NCBI GenBank assembly: GCA_002413325.1
Contig: DHWT01000118.1
Coordinates: 1-12,680, forward strand
Source: Chitinophagaceae bacterium UBA5175
GTDB taxonomy: Bacteria; Bacteroidota; Bacteroidia; Chitinophagales; Chitinophagaceae
Length of the DNA stretch: 12,680 bases
Direction: 5' to 3'
Under the pieces are notes generated by a model. The model was not told where the DNA came from. It saw nothing but the letters and a program-made list of their open reading frames with translations, and made no database searches. The number at the start of each line of letters is the position of its first letter. Within the stretch, counting starts at the first letter, position 1. The translations under genes and the position numbers were made by a program. Of this stretch, positions 6,842 through 12,680 are shown in pieces.

Positions 6842-7597
6842 TTAAATAATAATATTTCCATTTTTCATCCCGGTCATCCTGACAAATCCTTCGGCTGCTT
6901 TCACACCCAGTTCGCGGCCCCGGAAATCTTCCATGGCCGCATGACCGCACTGGTAGATGCCGGGCGGGTCCTGGCTGATATGGCAGTACAACGCTTTTCT
7001 TTTCTGTTCCTGCGTATCGGAAATATCCACATAATCGGTGGGTTTGAAAATCATGGTTTGTTCGCCGGTGCACACTTCAAAAAAGTACAGGTCAAATTTG
7101 CCGGCGGCCCGGATCCAGCATTGAATCGTCAGCAGGCTGGCAACCTGATGATCCTTGTGGGAATCCACCGGCCAATGTGTAAAAACGATATCTGGCTTTT
7201 CATCTTCCAGCAATTGTTCCAGTTTTTTTACCCATTCATTATTAATCACCGTATCTCCGTCGGTCTGTCCGGCAAAAACAGGTTTTATATTAAGGATCTT
7301 ACAGGCTTCCACCGATTCCCGGGTTCTGATATCCGCCGCTTCCCGATGTGATTTCCCCGGGATGCCCGCTTCTCCACGGGTCAGGTAAATGATCGTCACA
7401 GCATGACCCGTGGTCGCAAAACGGGCCAGCGTTCCGCCACAGCCACTCTCCGGATCGTCCGGGTGGCCGCCCACGCAAACAACTTTAAGCTTTTTGTCAA
7501 CTTTTGTATTTGCCGCCAGGAAATTCGGTAAAGACAGGAAACCCAGTCCGGCAGCGGCATTTTTCACAAACCGGCGACGGGAAGATTCGTTTTTCAT
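6842..7597 (-). CDS. Tat-exported PIG-L/LmbE-family deacetylase
   Basis: Zinc-dependent N-acetylglucosaminyl deacetylase superfamily, 251 residues from ATG 7597. A twin-arginine signal (SRRRFVK, residues 6-12) is followed by a hydrophobic run (AAAGLGFLSLPNFLAA), so the folded enzyme is sent to the periplasm or beyond. Zinc-site motifs are GGHPDDPE (H45, D47, D48) and HWPVDSHKDH (H141, H147, D149, H150). The core length is usual. The frame extends to a TTG at 7613-7615 (six more residues), but the ATG gives the normal spacing of a Tat signal. The sugar or amide substrate cannot be told from sequence; family members deacetylate GlcNAc-containing glycolipids, mycothiol and bacillithiol precursors. 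No glycosyltransferase or other pathway gene is adjacent, so it appears to be a single-gene unit. Confidence 0.9.
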   Translation of the reverse strand: MKNESSRRRFVKNAAAGLGFLSLPNFLAANTKVDKKLKVVCVGGHPDDPESGCGGTLARFATTGHAVTIIYLTRGEAGIPGKSHREAADIRTRESVEACKILNIKPVFAGQTDGDTVINNEWVKKLEQLLEDEKPDIVFTHWPVDSHKDHQVASLLTIQCWIRAAGKFDLYFFEVCTGEQTMIFKPTDYVDISDTQEQKRKALYCHISQDPPGIYQCGHAAMEDFRGRELGVKAAEGFVRMTGMKNGNIII

Positions 7598-7875
7598 AAA
7601 TAATCGTTTAGACAAACAGGTTAACTGATGTTTTTATAACCCGGTAATTTCGGGTTTTATTTATTGGATCTAAATTAAACATTGAATTTCCATTCCGGAT
7701 AACCGGATCCTTTCAGACGCCGTTTCTTTCTGGTTGGGTATAGAATCAGGGCATGAACGTGTTACGAATCAGTTGTTGATACAGTGGGAATTTTAATCCG
7801 AATCGGGGATGGACCAGCCGTTATCAGGCAAAGGATTTCCTTTTCAAGGGTACGAAAAGGTGTAACTTTAGGTAT
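7598..7875. other. Intergenic region, 278 bases, between divergent genes
   Basis: No convincing gene is seen. It holds a short hairpin at 7638-7656 (AACCCG, seven-base loop, CGGGTT, then TTATTTATT), a CCGG-repeat patch near 7695-7710, and an inverted repeat at 7839-7860. Promoters for the divergent genes must lie here, but I cannot place the deacetylase promoter. Confidence 0.6.
7839..7870 (+). promoter_or_regulatory. Inverted repeat and -7 box before the 122-aa gene
   Basis: CCTTTTC (7839-7845) and GAAAAGG (7854-7860) form a 7-bp inverted repeat with an eight-base centre. Three bases after its start-proximal end lies TAACTTTA (7863-7870), one base off TAnnTTTG, ending five bases before the ATG. 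The repeat covers the expected -33 to -7 spacer, so it could be an operator. The predicted transcript would be almost leaderless. Confidence 0.35.
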
Positions 7876-8244
7876 ATGGCAAAAGCAAAGAAAAAGCCTG
7901 CCGATACCCGGGACCGGAAACCGCCTGTCAACGGCAGCTTTGGGGAAGTAATAAAATCGTCTGTGATGCCGGATAAGTCAACAATTAAAAACCCCCGTCG
8001 TATGAATCATTATATCATAAATTTTCAGGTGACGATTGATGGGAAGGAAATAAAAAACGGGACCACAGGTATCACATCTCACACTACGGATTATAAACCT
8101 GACATCGTAAAGAGATCAATTGAAGCTCAGTTCAGGAAAAAGACACCTCATGCCAATTCGATCTCCGTTGTTATAGCGGATACAAAGCTGGTTTCAGGTG
8201 AAGATTATATAAGAGCGGCAAAAGATTTTTTGGATATAAAGTAG
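7876..8244 (+). CDS. Hypothetical basic protein (122 aa)
   Basis: I do not recognise this protein. It is 122 residues, soluble, without signal or membrane segment. Residues 1-18 are very basic and Pro-rich (MAKAKKKPADTRDRKPP), like a nucleic-acid-binding or disordered tail. From about 44 a likely beta strand pair appears (HYIINFQVTIDGKEIKNG), then a polar segment rich in Thr and Ser, then a helix (DIVKRSIEAQFRKK), a strand (SISVVIADTKLV) and a C-terminal helix (EDYIRAAKDFLDI). This suggests a small alpha/beta domain. It reads as real: the ATG follows a promoter-like box, there is a long uninterrupted frame, and a second small gene begins 20 bases after its stop. This pair looks more AT-rich than its neighbours, which would fit recent acquisition. 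Confidence 0.65.
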   Translation: MAKAKKKPADTRDRKPPVNGSFGEVIKSSVMPDKSTIKNPRRMNHYIINFQVTIDGKEIKNGTTGITSHTTDYKPDIVKRSIEAQFRKKTPHANSISVVIADTKLVSGEDYIRAAKDFLDIK

Positions 8245-8264
8245 GGAACTTTAAAACCAAAGGC

Positions 8265-8438
8265 ATGCAAAAGAATAATTTATTATTAGCCATTTTTAAG
8301 GCACTGGGCAGCATGGCCGGTGTATTTTTACTGGGATATTTGGGTTATCATAATCCGGATGCCATGGTTTGGGTAATTGCTGCTGCTATTTTTTGCGCAC
8401 TCTTCTACTATTTTTATTCAAAAGATAATGAGGATTAA
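8265..8438 (+). CDS. Small two-helix membrane protein (57 aa)
   Basis: A short reading frame from ATG 8265 to TAA 8436-8438, 57 residues. A short polar start (MQKNN) is followed by two hydrophobic segments, about 6-28 (LLLAIFKALGSMAGVFLLGYLG) and 34-51 (AMVWVIAAAIFCALFYYF), and then a charged tail (SKDNED). Read as membrane helices with both ends on the cytoplasmic side. The loop between them holds GYHNPD. It lies 20 bases after the 122-aa gene on the same strand, so the two are probably co-transcribed. I know no family for it. Composition and layout argue that it is coding: a clean charge pattern and no internal polar break in the helices. Confidence 0.55.
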   Translation: MQKNNLLLAIFKALGSMAGVFLLGYLGYHNPDAMVWVIAAAIFCALFYYFYSKDNED

Positions 8439-8508
8439 AGTCCACGTAATCAATTCGATTCACTTTTTCATTCGAATTCCCGCCGGTCCCAACACGTATA
8501 TAGTTGCC

Positions 8509-8541
8509 TTGAAAAAAAACTAACAATCGTTAGTTTTTTTG
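8509..8541 (+). promoter_or_regulatory. Promoter of the acyl-CoA dehydrogenase with an overlapping palindromic operator
   Basis: A TTG (8509-8511) and TAGTTTTT (8531-8538) are 19 bases apart, matching the Bacteroidota -33/-7 layout. A palindrome fills this space: AAAAAAACTAAC (8513-8524), AATC, GTTAGTTTTTTT (8529-8540), with all 12 arm positions paired. The core CTAAC-N4-GTTAG resembles operators of TetR-family repressors, several of which control fatty-acid degradation genes. Placement between and over the promoter boxes fits repression by blocking polymerase. A plain AT-rich terminator for the upstream small genes is the alternative reading. Confidence 0.55.
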
Positions 8542-8542
8542 A

Positions 8543-8659
8543 TAAAATATTGTAACTTGCTATTGGTTTAACGAGCCTTGGTTTAGCAATTGAACGATTG
8601 TTTGCTGTTCAGGCAGCAGCCCCTGGTTGCTGCCCTTTTTATTTTCATGAACCTTTCAT
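8543..8659 (+). promoter_or_regulatory. Leader of the acyl-CoA dehydrogenase with an attenuator layout
   Basis: If transcription starts near 8543, the leader contains two hairpins that cannot form together. One is TGCTG (8603-8607) with CAGCA (8614-8618), loop TTCAGG. The other is the terminator GGCAGCA (8612-8618) with TGCTGCC (8628-8634). They share 8614-8618. A seven-codon reading frame (ATG 8647 to TGA 8670) overlaps the gene start out of frame. A short independent RNA ending at the terminator is an alternative. Confidence 0.5.
8612..8645 (+). terminator. Intrinsic terminator within the leader
   Basis: A 7-bp GC-rich stem (8612-8618 with 8628-8634; a G-T wobble extends it by one), a loop of about 7-9 bases, then C and TTTTTATTTT. 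This is a textbook rho-independent terminator on the + strand. It ends only about 15 bases before the dehydrogenase ATG, so it sits inside that gene's leader rather than after another gene. Confidence 0.75.
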
Positions 8660-9802
8660 ATGGATTTTGAATTAGACGAAATTTCCCGGCAGGCAGCTAC
8701 CACCGCCAGGGATTTTGCCCTGCAGCATATTAAGCCTTATATCATGGAATGGGACGAGGCCCAGCATTTCCCCATCGGGACCATGCGCGCCATGGGCCGG
8801 CTGGGGCTTATGGGGGTGGTCGTTCCCGAAGAGTATGGCGGGGCTGGTATGAGTTATGTGGAATACATCCTGGTCATCGAAGAGATCGCTAAAGTGTGCG
8901 GGTCAATCGGCCTCAGCCTCGCGGCACACAATTCCCTGTGTACCGGCCATATCCTGGCTTTTGGCAGTGAGGAACAGAAAAAATCCTATTTACCCAAACT
9001 GGCTTCCGGAGAATGGATCGGTTCCTGGGGACTTACCGAAGCCAATACCGGCAGTGATGCCGCTAATATGCGGTGCACGGCCACACAGGATGGAGACGGA
9101 TGGATACTGAACGGAACCAAAAACTGGATCACCCATGGCATCAGCAGCGATATCACTGTTGTGATTGCGCGAACCGGTGCCCCCAGGGAAAAAAATAATG
9201 CAACCGCTTTTGTAGTACTCCGGGGTACACCAGGGTTCACGGGGGGTAAAAAGGAAAACAAACTCGGTATGCGGGCCAGCGAAACCGCAGAAATGATTTT
9301 TGATAACTGCCGTATCCCGGACAGTTACCGCCTGGGCCGGGTTGGTGATGGCTTTAAACAGTCCCTCAAAGTGCTGGACGGGGGCAGAATTTCCATCGCA
9401 GCACTGGGTGTCGGTATCGCTAAGGGGGCTTATGAAGCAGCCCTGAAGTATTCGAAAGAACGGGAGCAGTTCGACAAGCCGATATCTTCCTTCCAGGGTA
9501 TTTCATTCAAACTGGCCGATATGGCAACGGAAATCATGGCGGCGGAATTACTCACCTTCCAGGCCGCTGACCGCAAAAACAGAGGTCTCCCCGTGACAAA
9601 GGAATCAGCCATGGCTAAATATTACTCCAGTGAGATTGCGGTGAAAACGGCCACTGAAGCGGTCCAGATTTTCGGAGGGTATGGTTATACCAAAGATTTT
9701 CCGGTTGAAAAATTTTACCGCGACAGCAAACTCTGTACGATTGGCGAAGGCACTTCTGAGATACAGAAGATTGTTATTGCGAGGGAAGTGTTGAATGGCT
9801 GA
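8660..9802 (+). CDS. Acyl-CoA dehydrogenase (short/branched-chain type)
   Basis: FAD-dependent enzyme that oxidises acyl-CoA to 2,3-enoyl-CoA and passes electrons to electron-transferring flavoprotein. 380 residues, the usual length. The N-terminal helical domain (1-120) ends in WGLTEANTGSDA (123-134), the FAD/substrate signature. A beta domain follows, with KLGMRASETAEMIFDNCRIP (201-220). The C-terminal helical domain contains RISIAALGVGIAKGA, REQFDKPISSFQ, QIFGGYGYTKDFPVEKFYRD, and the catalytic Glu (E363) in IGEGTSEIQK; the usual motif is IYEGTSE, so Tyr to Gly at 362 is a mild variation. Substrate preference cannot be fixed, but the pattern fits short- or branched-chain acyl-CoA. It stands alone and converges on the small gene downstream of clpX. 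Regulation appears strong: a palindromic operator and a terminator both precede it. Confidence 0.95.
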   Translation: MDFELDEISRQAATTARDFALQHIKPYIMEWDEAQHFPIGTMRAMGRLGLMGVVVPEEYGGAGMSYVEYILVIEEIAKVCGSIGLSLAAHNSLCTGHILAFGSEEQKKSYLPKLASGEWIGSWGLTEANTGSDAANMRCTATQDGDGWILNGTKNWITHGISSDITVVIARTGAPREKNNATAFVVLRGTPGFTGGKKENKLGMRASETAEMIFDNCRIPDSYRLGRVGDGFKQSLKVLDGGRISIAALGVGIAKGAYEAALKYSKEREQFDKPISSFQGISFKLADMATEIMAAELLTFQAADRKNRGLPVTKESAMAKYYSSEIAVKTATEAVQIFGGYGYTKDFPVEKFYRDSKLCTIGEGTSEIQKIVIAREVLNG

Positions 9803-9876
9803 CGGATGACGGTTGGTGCTATTCGAAATGCAATTAACCAAAAACAGCAGGCGGGGAGTGTACAGCGCACAGCTTC

Positions 9877-10050
9877 CTAAGGCATAAAATCTTCTTCCTG
9901 CGGTTTGTTGTATTTATCAAATAATTTATCGATGGCGCCGCCAAAGAGGGGGAACTTGGATTTGGCAAAATTTTTCATGATCTCTACGGCTTTGATGGCC
10001 TGTGCTTCCGTAAGTCCCTCTGCTTTCAATTTATCGAGCAATTCTTTCAT
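9877..10050 (-). CDS. Small conserved protein downstream of clpX (57 aa)
   Basis: A 57-residue frame from ATG (10048-10050) to TAG (9877-9879). It is soluble, charged and almost wholly helical: MKELLDKLKAEGLTEAQAIK, then AVEIMKNFAKSKFPLFGGAI, then DKLFDKYNKPQEEDFMP. The pattern of an N-terminal helix with LTEAQA, a second helix, and a turn (FPLFGGAIDKLF) is one I recall from short conserved Bacteroidota proteins without known function. It begins 54 bases after the clpX stop on the same strand, so it may share the clp transcript. I see no promoter box of its own. The opposite-strand frame across it has no family features. Confidence 0.65.
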   Translation of the reverse strand: MKELLDKLKAEGLTEAQAIKAVEIMKNFAKSKFPLFGGAIDKLFDKYNKPQEEDFMP

Positions 10051-10104
10051 AATATCATGTTGGAAATGTTCTTTACCGGGTAAGGAGTCGGGCGTTGAAC
10101 CTGC

Positions 10105-11340
10105 TCACGCTACTTTCAGCAGACTCATCTTGCTGGTGTCGAATTTCTTCCGCGCATATTCCAGGTCGAGGTGAAATTTATTTTCTTTTGAAGAAGGCAA
10201 TTCAAACATGGCATCGGTCAGAATACTTTCGCAGATACTGCGCAGTCCGCGTGCGCCCAGTTTGTATTCCACGGCCTTGGTCACCATAAAATCCAGCACG
10301 TTATCTTCAATACTCAGCTGGATGCCTTCCAGTTCAAATAATCTTTTATACTGCCTGATCAGCGAGTTCTTGGGTTCGGTGAGAATGGAACGTAACGTAA
10401 CACTGTCCAGCGGGTTCAGGTGGGTCACAACAGGCAAACGGCCCAGCAGTTCGGGAATCAGACCGAAGGATTTCAGGTCCGGCGCATTCACATGCTGCAA
10501 TAAATTCTTGCGGGTGAATTCCTGCTGTTCCTTATTCACATTGAATCCGATCGCATTGGTATTGATCCTCCGGGCGATGATTTTGTCAACGCCGTCGAAT
10601 GCGCCTCCGCAGATGAATAAAATATTTTGGGTATTGATCTTGATCAGTTTTTGTTCCGGGTGTTTACGACCTCCCTGGGGCGGCACCAGTACATCGGTTC
10701 CTTCCAGCAGCTTGAGTAATCCCTGTTGAACACCTTCACCGCTTACATCCCTGGTGATGGACGGATTATCGCCTTTGCGTGCGATCTTATCAATTTCATC
10801 AATATATACAATACCTCTTTCGGCGCTGACCACGTCATAATTACAAACCTGTAAAAGACGGGTAAGAATGCTTTCCACATCTTCACCCACATAACCGGCT
10901 TCTGTAAATACCGTGGCATCCACGATGGCAAAAGGCACATTCAGCAGTTTGGCGATGGTTTTGGCAAGCAGGGTTTTACCGGTTCCGGTTTCACCTACCA
11001 TGATGATGTTGCTTTTTTCAATTTCAACATCATTCTCGGTAACTTTCTGCTGCAGTCTTTTGTAATGATTATAGACTGCCACGGCAAGTACTTTCTTTGC
11101 GTCATCCTGACCGATCACATATTCATCCAGGAACCTTTTGATCTCGACTGGCTTTTTAACCGTGAGTTTGAATTGGGAGGAAGGAGACGCATCATCGCGT
11201 ACAATCAGCTCCTGTTGAATGATTTCCTGCGCGTGTTCCACACAGTTCTCACAGATATGCCCTTCCTGACCCGCAATGAGAATTTTCACTTCGTCCCGGC
11301 TCCGGCCGCAAAAAGAACAATGAAGGGTGTTTTTTGCCAT
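10105..11340 (-). CDS. clpX: ClpX, ATP-binding unfoldase subunit of Clp protease
   Basis: AAA+ ATPase that unfolds tagged proteins and threads them into ClpP; 411 residues from ATG 11340 (a GTG at 11341-11343 directly before it adds one residue and is unlikely). Features in order: a zinc-binding domain with C8, C11, C30 and C33; Walker A GETGTGKT (116-123; many ClpX have GPTGSGKT); pore loop GYVG (149-152); Walker B VYIDEID (178-184); RKH loop (225-227); the ClpP-docking tripeptide IGF (264-266); arginine finger R301 in LLGRLPV; and sensor-2 GARGLR (362-367, R364). All key parts are intact. It is downstream of two clpP genes on the same strand, 124 bases after clpP2, and also has its own good promoter in that gap. 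Confidence 0.97.
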   Translation of the reverse strand: MAKNTLHCSFCGRSRDEVKILIAGQEGHICENCVEHAQEIIQQELIVRDDASPSSQFKLTVKKPVEIKRFLDEYVIGQDDAKKVLAVAVYNHYKRLQQKVTENDVEIEKSNIIMVGETGTGKTLLAKTIAKLLNVPFAIVDATVFTEAGYVGEDVESILTRLLQVCNYDVVSAERGIVYIDEIDKIARKGDNPSITRDVSGEGVQQGLLKLLEGTDVLVPPQGGRKHPEQKLIKINTQNILFICGGAFDGVDKIIARRINTNAIGFNVNKEQQEFTRKNLLQHVNAPDLKSFGLIPELLGRLPVVTHLNPLDSVTLRSILTEPKNSLIRQYKRLFELEGIQLSIEDNVLDFMVTKAVEYKLGARGLRSICESILTDAMFELPSSKENKFHLDLEYARKKFDTSKMSLLKVA

Positions 11341-11356
11341 CACATATAAATTAGCA

Positions 11357-11387
11357 CAAAATTAATCAACTTAGACGCCAAAACCAA
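11357..11387 (-). promoter_or_regulatory. clpX promoter
   Basis: Read leftward, TTG (11387-11385) and TAATTTTG (11364-11357) are 20 bases apart. The second is an exact TAnnTTTG, so this is the best promoter match in the window. The predicted start is about 11352, leaving a 12-base leader. It implies that clpX can be made independently of clpP1 and clpP2. Confidence 0.6.
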
Positions 11388-11431
11388 TGATTCTGGTAAA
11401 AGCTTAAGGACTGGGACTAAATGCCTGAAAC

Positions 11432-11465
11432 GAAGCCTTACGCTTTGATCCTGAAGCCTTATGCT
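11432..11465. repeat. Two imperfect direct repeats between clpP2 and clpX
   Basis: GAAGCCTTACGCT (11432-11444) and GAAGCCTTATGCT (11453-11465) are 12 of 13 identical with a period of 21 bases. The second copy touches the clpP2 stop codon. The CCTTA-GCT core is loosely like the TTAACGC heptamer seen elsewhere. Meaning unknown. Confidence 0.6.
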
Positions 11466-12103
11466 CAATAAATGACTGTACTGATCTGATCGGCAATGCC
11501 GTATTCTACGGATTCTTTGGCGTCCATCCAGTAGTCGCGGTCGAAATCCTTCATGATCTGATCGAATTTCTTGCCACAATTTTCAGCAAGTATTTTAGCA
11601 GCGATTTCTTTCACTCTTTTGGTTTGTTTTGCCTGAATTTCAAGATCCACGCTCACGCCCTGGATATATCCGCCGAGGCTGGGCTGATGTATCATCACTT
11701 CCCCGTGGGGATAGATAAACCGTCTTCCCTTGGTACCGCCGCTGAGCAGGATGGAACCCATGGAAGCGGCCAGGCCGATGCAAATGGTGCTCACGGGGCT
11801 TTTCAACATCTTCATCACATCGTAAATCGCCATTCCACTGGTCACCATACCACCGGGACTGTTGATCAGGAACCGGATTTCGGTACCCGGCTTGTCTGCA
11901 TCGAGCAGGAAAAATTTATTGATAATGTCTTTGGCTGAACGGTCATCCACCGGGCCCCAGAGCTGAACAGTGCGGGTTTCAAAAAAATACTTTTCCAGCT
12001 TTTTCATCAGCATCCCGGGATCGGTCTGCGGCTTTTCTTCTTTTTCTTCAGAAGGTTCATCATCCAGGCGAAAAGGGGAAACAGGGTATTTGGAATATTT
12101 CAT
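11465..12103 (-). CDS. clpP: Second ClpP peptidase subunit (ClpP2)
   Basis: Serine peptidase subunit of the Clp protease, 212 residues, cytoplasmic. Catalytic Ser S114 (LAASMGS), His H139 (VMIHQPSLGG) and Asp D190 (DFDRDYWM) are all present. It differs from its neighbour in the loop that forms the oxyanion hole: INSPGGMV (M86) replaces the usual INSPGGSV. It also carries an acidic/lysine-rich N-terminal stretch (residues 13-30, DDEPSEEKEEKPQTD) in place of the normal axial-loop sequence and YSRLL motif. Only 19 bases separate it from clpP1, so they are co-transcribed. A hetero-tetradecamer with ClpP1, as known in mycobacteria, Listeria and Chlamydia, is a reasonable guess. Confidence 0.92.
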   Translation of the reverse strand: MKYSKYPVSPFRLDDEPSEEKEEKPQTDPGMLMKKLEKYFFETRTVQLWGPVDDRSAKDIINKFFLLDADKPGTEIRFLINSPGGMVTSGMAIYDVMKMLKSPVSTICIGLAASMGSILLSGGTKGRRFIYPHGEVMIHQPSLGGYIQGVSVDLEIQAKQTKRVKEIAAKILAENCGKKFDQIMKDFDRDYWMDAKESVEYGIADQISTVIY

Positions 12104-12122
12104 GGTATAACTTTAAAATATT

Positions 12123-12680
12123 TTAATTTTCTTTTTTCTCTTTTCTCGGGTTGATGACCAGCACTTCATCCACCAGGCCATATTCCTTCGCCTCGACTGC
12201 GGTTAACCAGTAATCCCGGTCGGAATCCTTTTCAATCTGTTTGGCAGTTTTACCGGTATGAAATGCGTAGATATCATAGAGTTCCTTTTTCAGTTTCCTG
12301 ATTTCATTTACAGTGATCTCGATATCGCTGGCCTGTCCGCCAATGCTCCCGCTGGGCTGGTGCATCATCACACGGCTGTGTTTCAGGGCGGTTCTTTTTC
12401 CCTTGGTACCCGCACACATCAGGGTGGCGCCCATGGAAGCGGCCATGCCGATGCATATGGTTGCCACATCGGGTGTAACATATTGCATGGTATCGTAAAC
12501 ACCCAGGCCGGAATAAACGGATCCGCCGGGACTGTTGATATACATCTGTATGTCGCGGTGGCGGTCGGTGCTGTCCAGAAAAAGCAGTTGGGCGGTGATG
12601 ATATTGGCCACTTCATCATTGATGGGATAACCCAGGAAGATGATGCGGTCCATCATCAGGCGGCTGTAAACATCCATAAC
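12123..12680 (-). CDS. clpP: ClpP peptidase subunit (ClpP1), 5' end outside the window
   Basis: Canonical ClpP. The visible part reads V-MDVYSRLMMDRIIFLG onward; the first Met seen (12675-12677) is internal to the family's conserved DIYSRLL segment, and the frame is open to the edge, so some 20-50 N-terminal residues are missing. Counting from that Met, the triad is S81 (GMAASMGA), H106 (MMHQPSG) and D155 (DSDRDYWL), and the oxyanion loop is the normal INSPGGSV. The C-terminus ends in a charged tail (NPRKEKKEN). It starts the clpP1-clpP2-clpX order. In many bacteria tig lies upstream of clpP, which cannot be tested here. Confidence 0.95.
   Translation of the reverse strand, partial: VMDVYSRLMMDRIIFLGYPINDEVANIITAQLLFLDSTDRHRDIQMYINSPGGSVYSGLGVYDTMQYVTPDVATICIGMAASMGATLMCAGTKGKRTALKHSRVMMHQPSGSIGGQASDIEITVNEIRKLKKELYDIYAFHTGKTAKQIEKDSDRDYWLTAVEAKEYGLVDEVLVINPRKEKKEN

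Noticed and set aside
7613..7615. TTG start for the PIG-L deacetylase
   Set aside because: The ATG at 7597 gives a normal Tat signal length; six more basic residues before it are unnecessary.
7638..7656. Hairpin AACCCG/CGGGTT followed by TTATTTATT as a + strand terminator
   Set aside because: No + strand gene ends upstream of it, and on the minus strand it would lie in the deacetylase 5' region without a T tract; kept only as a note.
8452..8478. AATTCGA/TCGAATT inverted repeat as terminator of the small membrane gene
   Set aside because: AT-rich 7-bp stem with a 13-base loop and no following T run.
9803..9822. TGACGGATGACGG after the acyl-CoA dehydrogenase as another heptamer-repeat copy
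   Set aside because: Only two 7-base units and different sequence from the 3622/4826 elements; too short to claim.
10208..10729. 173-codon + strand frame inside clpX
   Set aside because: Shadow of clpX; low-complexity Ser/Leu-rich translation without motifs.

Overview
The window is a stretch of bacterial chromosome, almost certainly from a member of the Bacteroidota, most likely a Chitinophagaceae or Sphingobacteria-like organism. The pointers are a full-length PorX (response regulator fused to a PglZ domain, the type IX secretion regulator of this phylum), an HD hydrolase next to lpxD, a Tat-secreted PIG-L deacetylase, and promoter boxes of the Bacteroidota type (TAnnTTTG, with TTG or TTTG about 19-20 bases upstream) where a classical -10 box would be expected. 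I see no phage, transposon, integron or CRISPR sequence. Most genes are housekeeping or cell-envelope genes.

Left part (1-3625): lpxD (cut by the window edge) and an HD-domain phosphohydrolase form a leftward unit. It diverges at about 2000-2065 from rightward porX. Middle (3622-4903): two rightward genes, an 87-aa conserved small protein and a PhnP-like metallo-beta-lactamase-fold phosphodiesterase. They are bracketed by two oppositely oriented copies of an unusual heptamer-repeat element, and the right copy supplies the last residues of the phosphodiesterase. Next come an outer-membrane beta-barrel protein and a membrane-anchored protein with three helix-hairpin-helix repeats (rightward), converging on a Tat-exported PIG-L/LmbE deacetylase (leftward).

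Right-centre (7598-9802): a 278-base intergenic region, an unrecognised basic 122-aa protein, a 57-aa two-helix membrane protein, and then an acyl-CoA dehydrogenase. The dehydrogenase has an elaborate upstream region. A near-perfect palindrome, resembling a TetR-family operator, sits between and over the promoter boxes. It is followed by a leader in which an intrinsic terminator hairpin overlaps a competing hairpin, just before the start codon. This is the most interesting regulatory element in the window.

Right part (9877-12680, all leftward): a Clp protease locus in the order clpP1 (cut by the window edge), clpP2, clpX, followed by a 57-aa conserved small protein. Both ClpP copies keep Ser-His-Asp. 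ClpP2 differs in the loop that forms the oxyanion hole, which suggests a mixed ClpP1P2 peptidase served by ClpX.

No wholly new multi-gene system is evident. The best candidates for undescribed biology are the repressor-plus-attenuator control region of the acyl-CoA dehydrogenase, the paired inverted heptamer-repeat elements that recode a protein C-terminus, and small genes that gene callers tend to miss.
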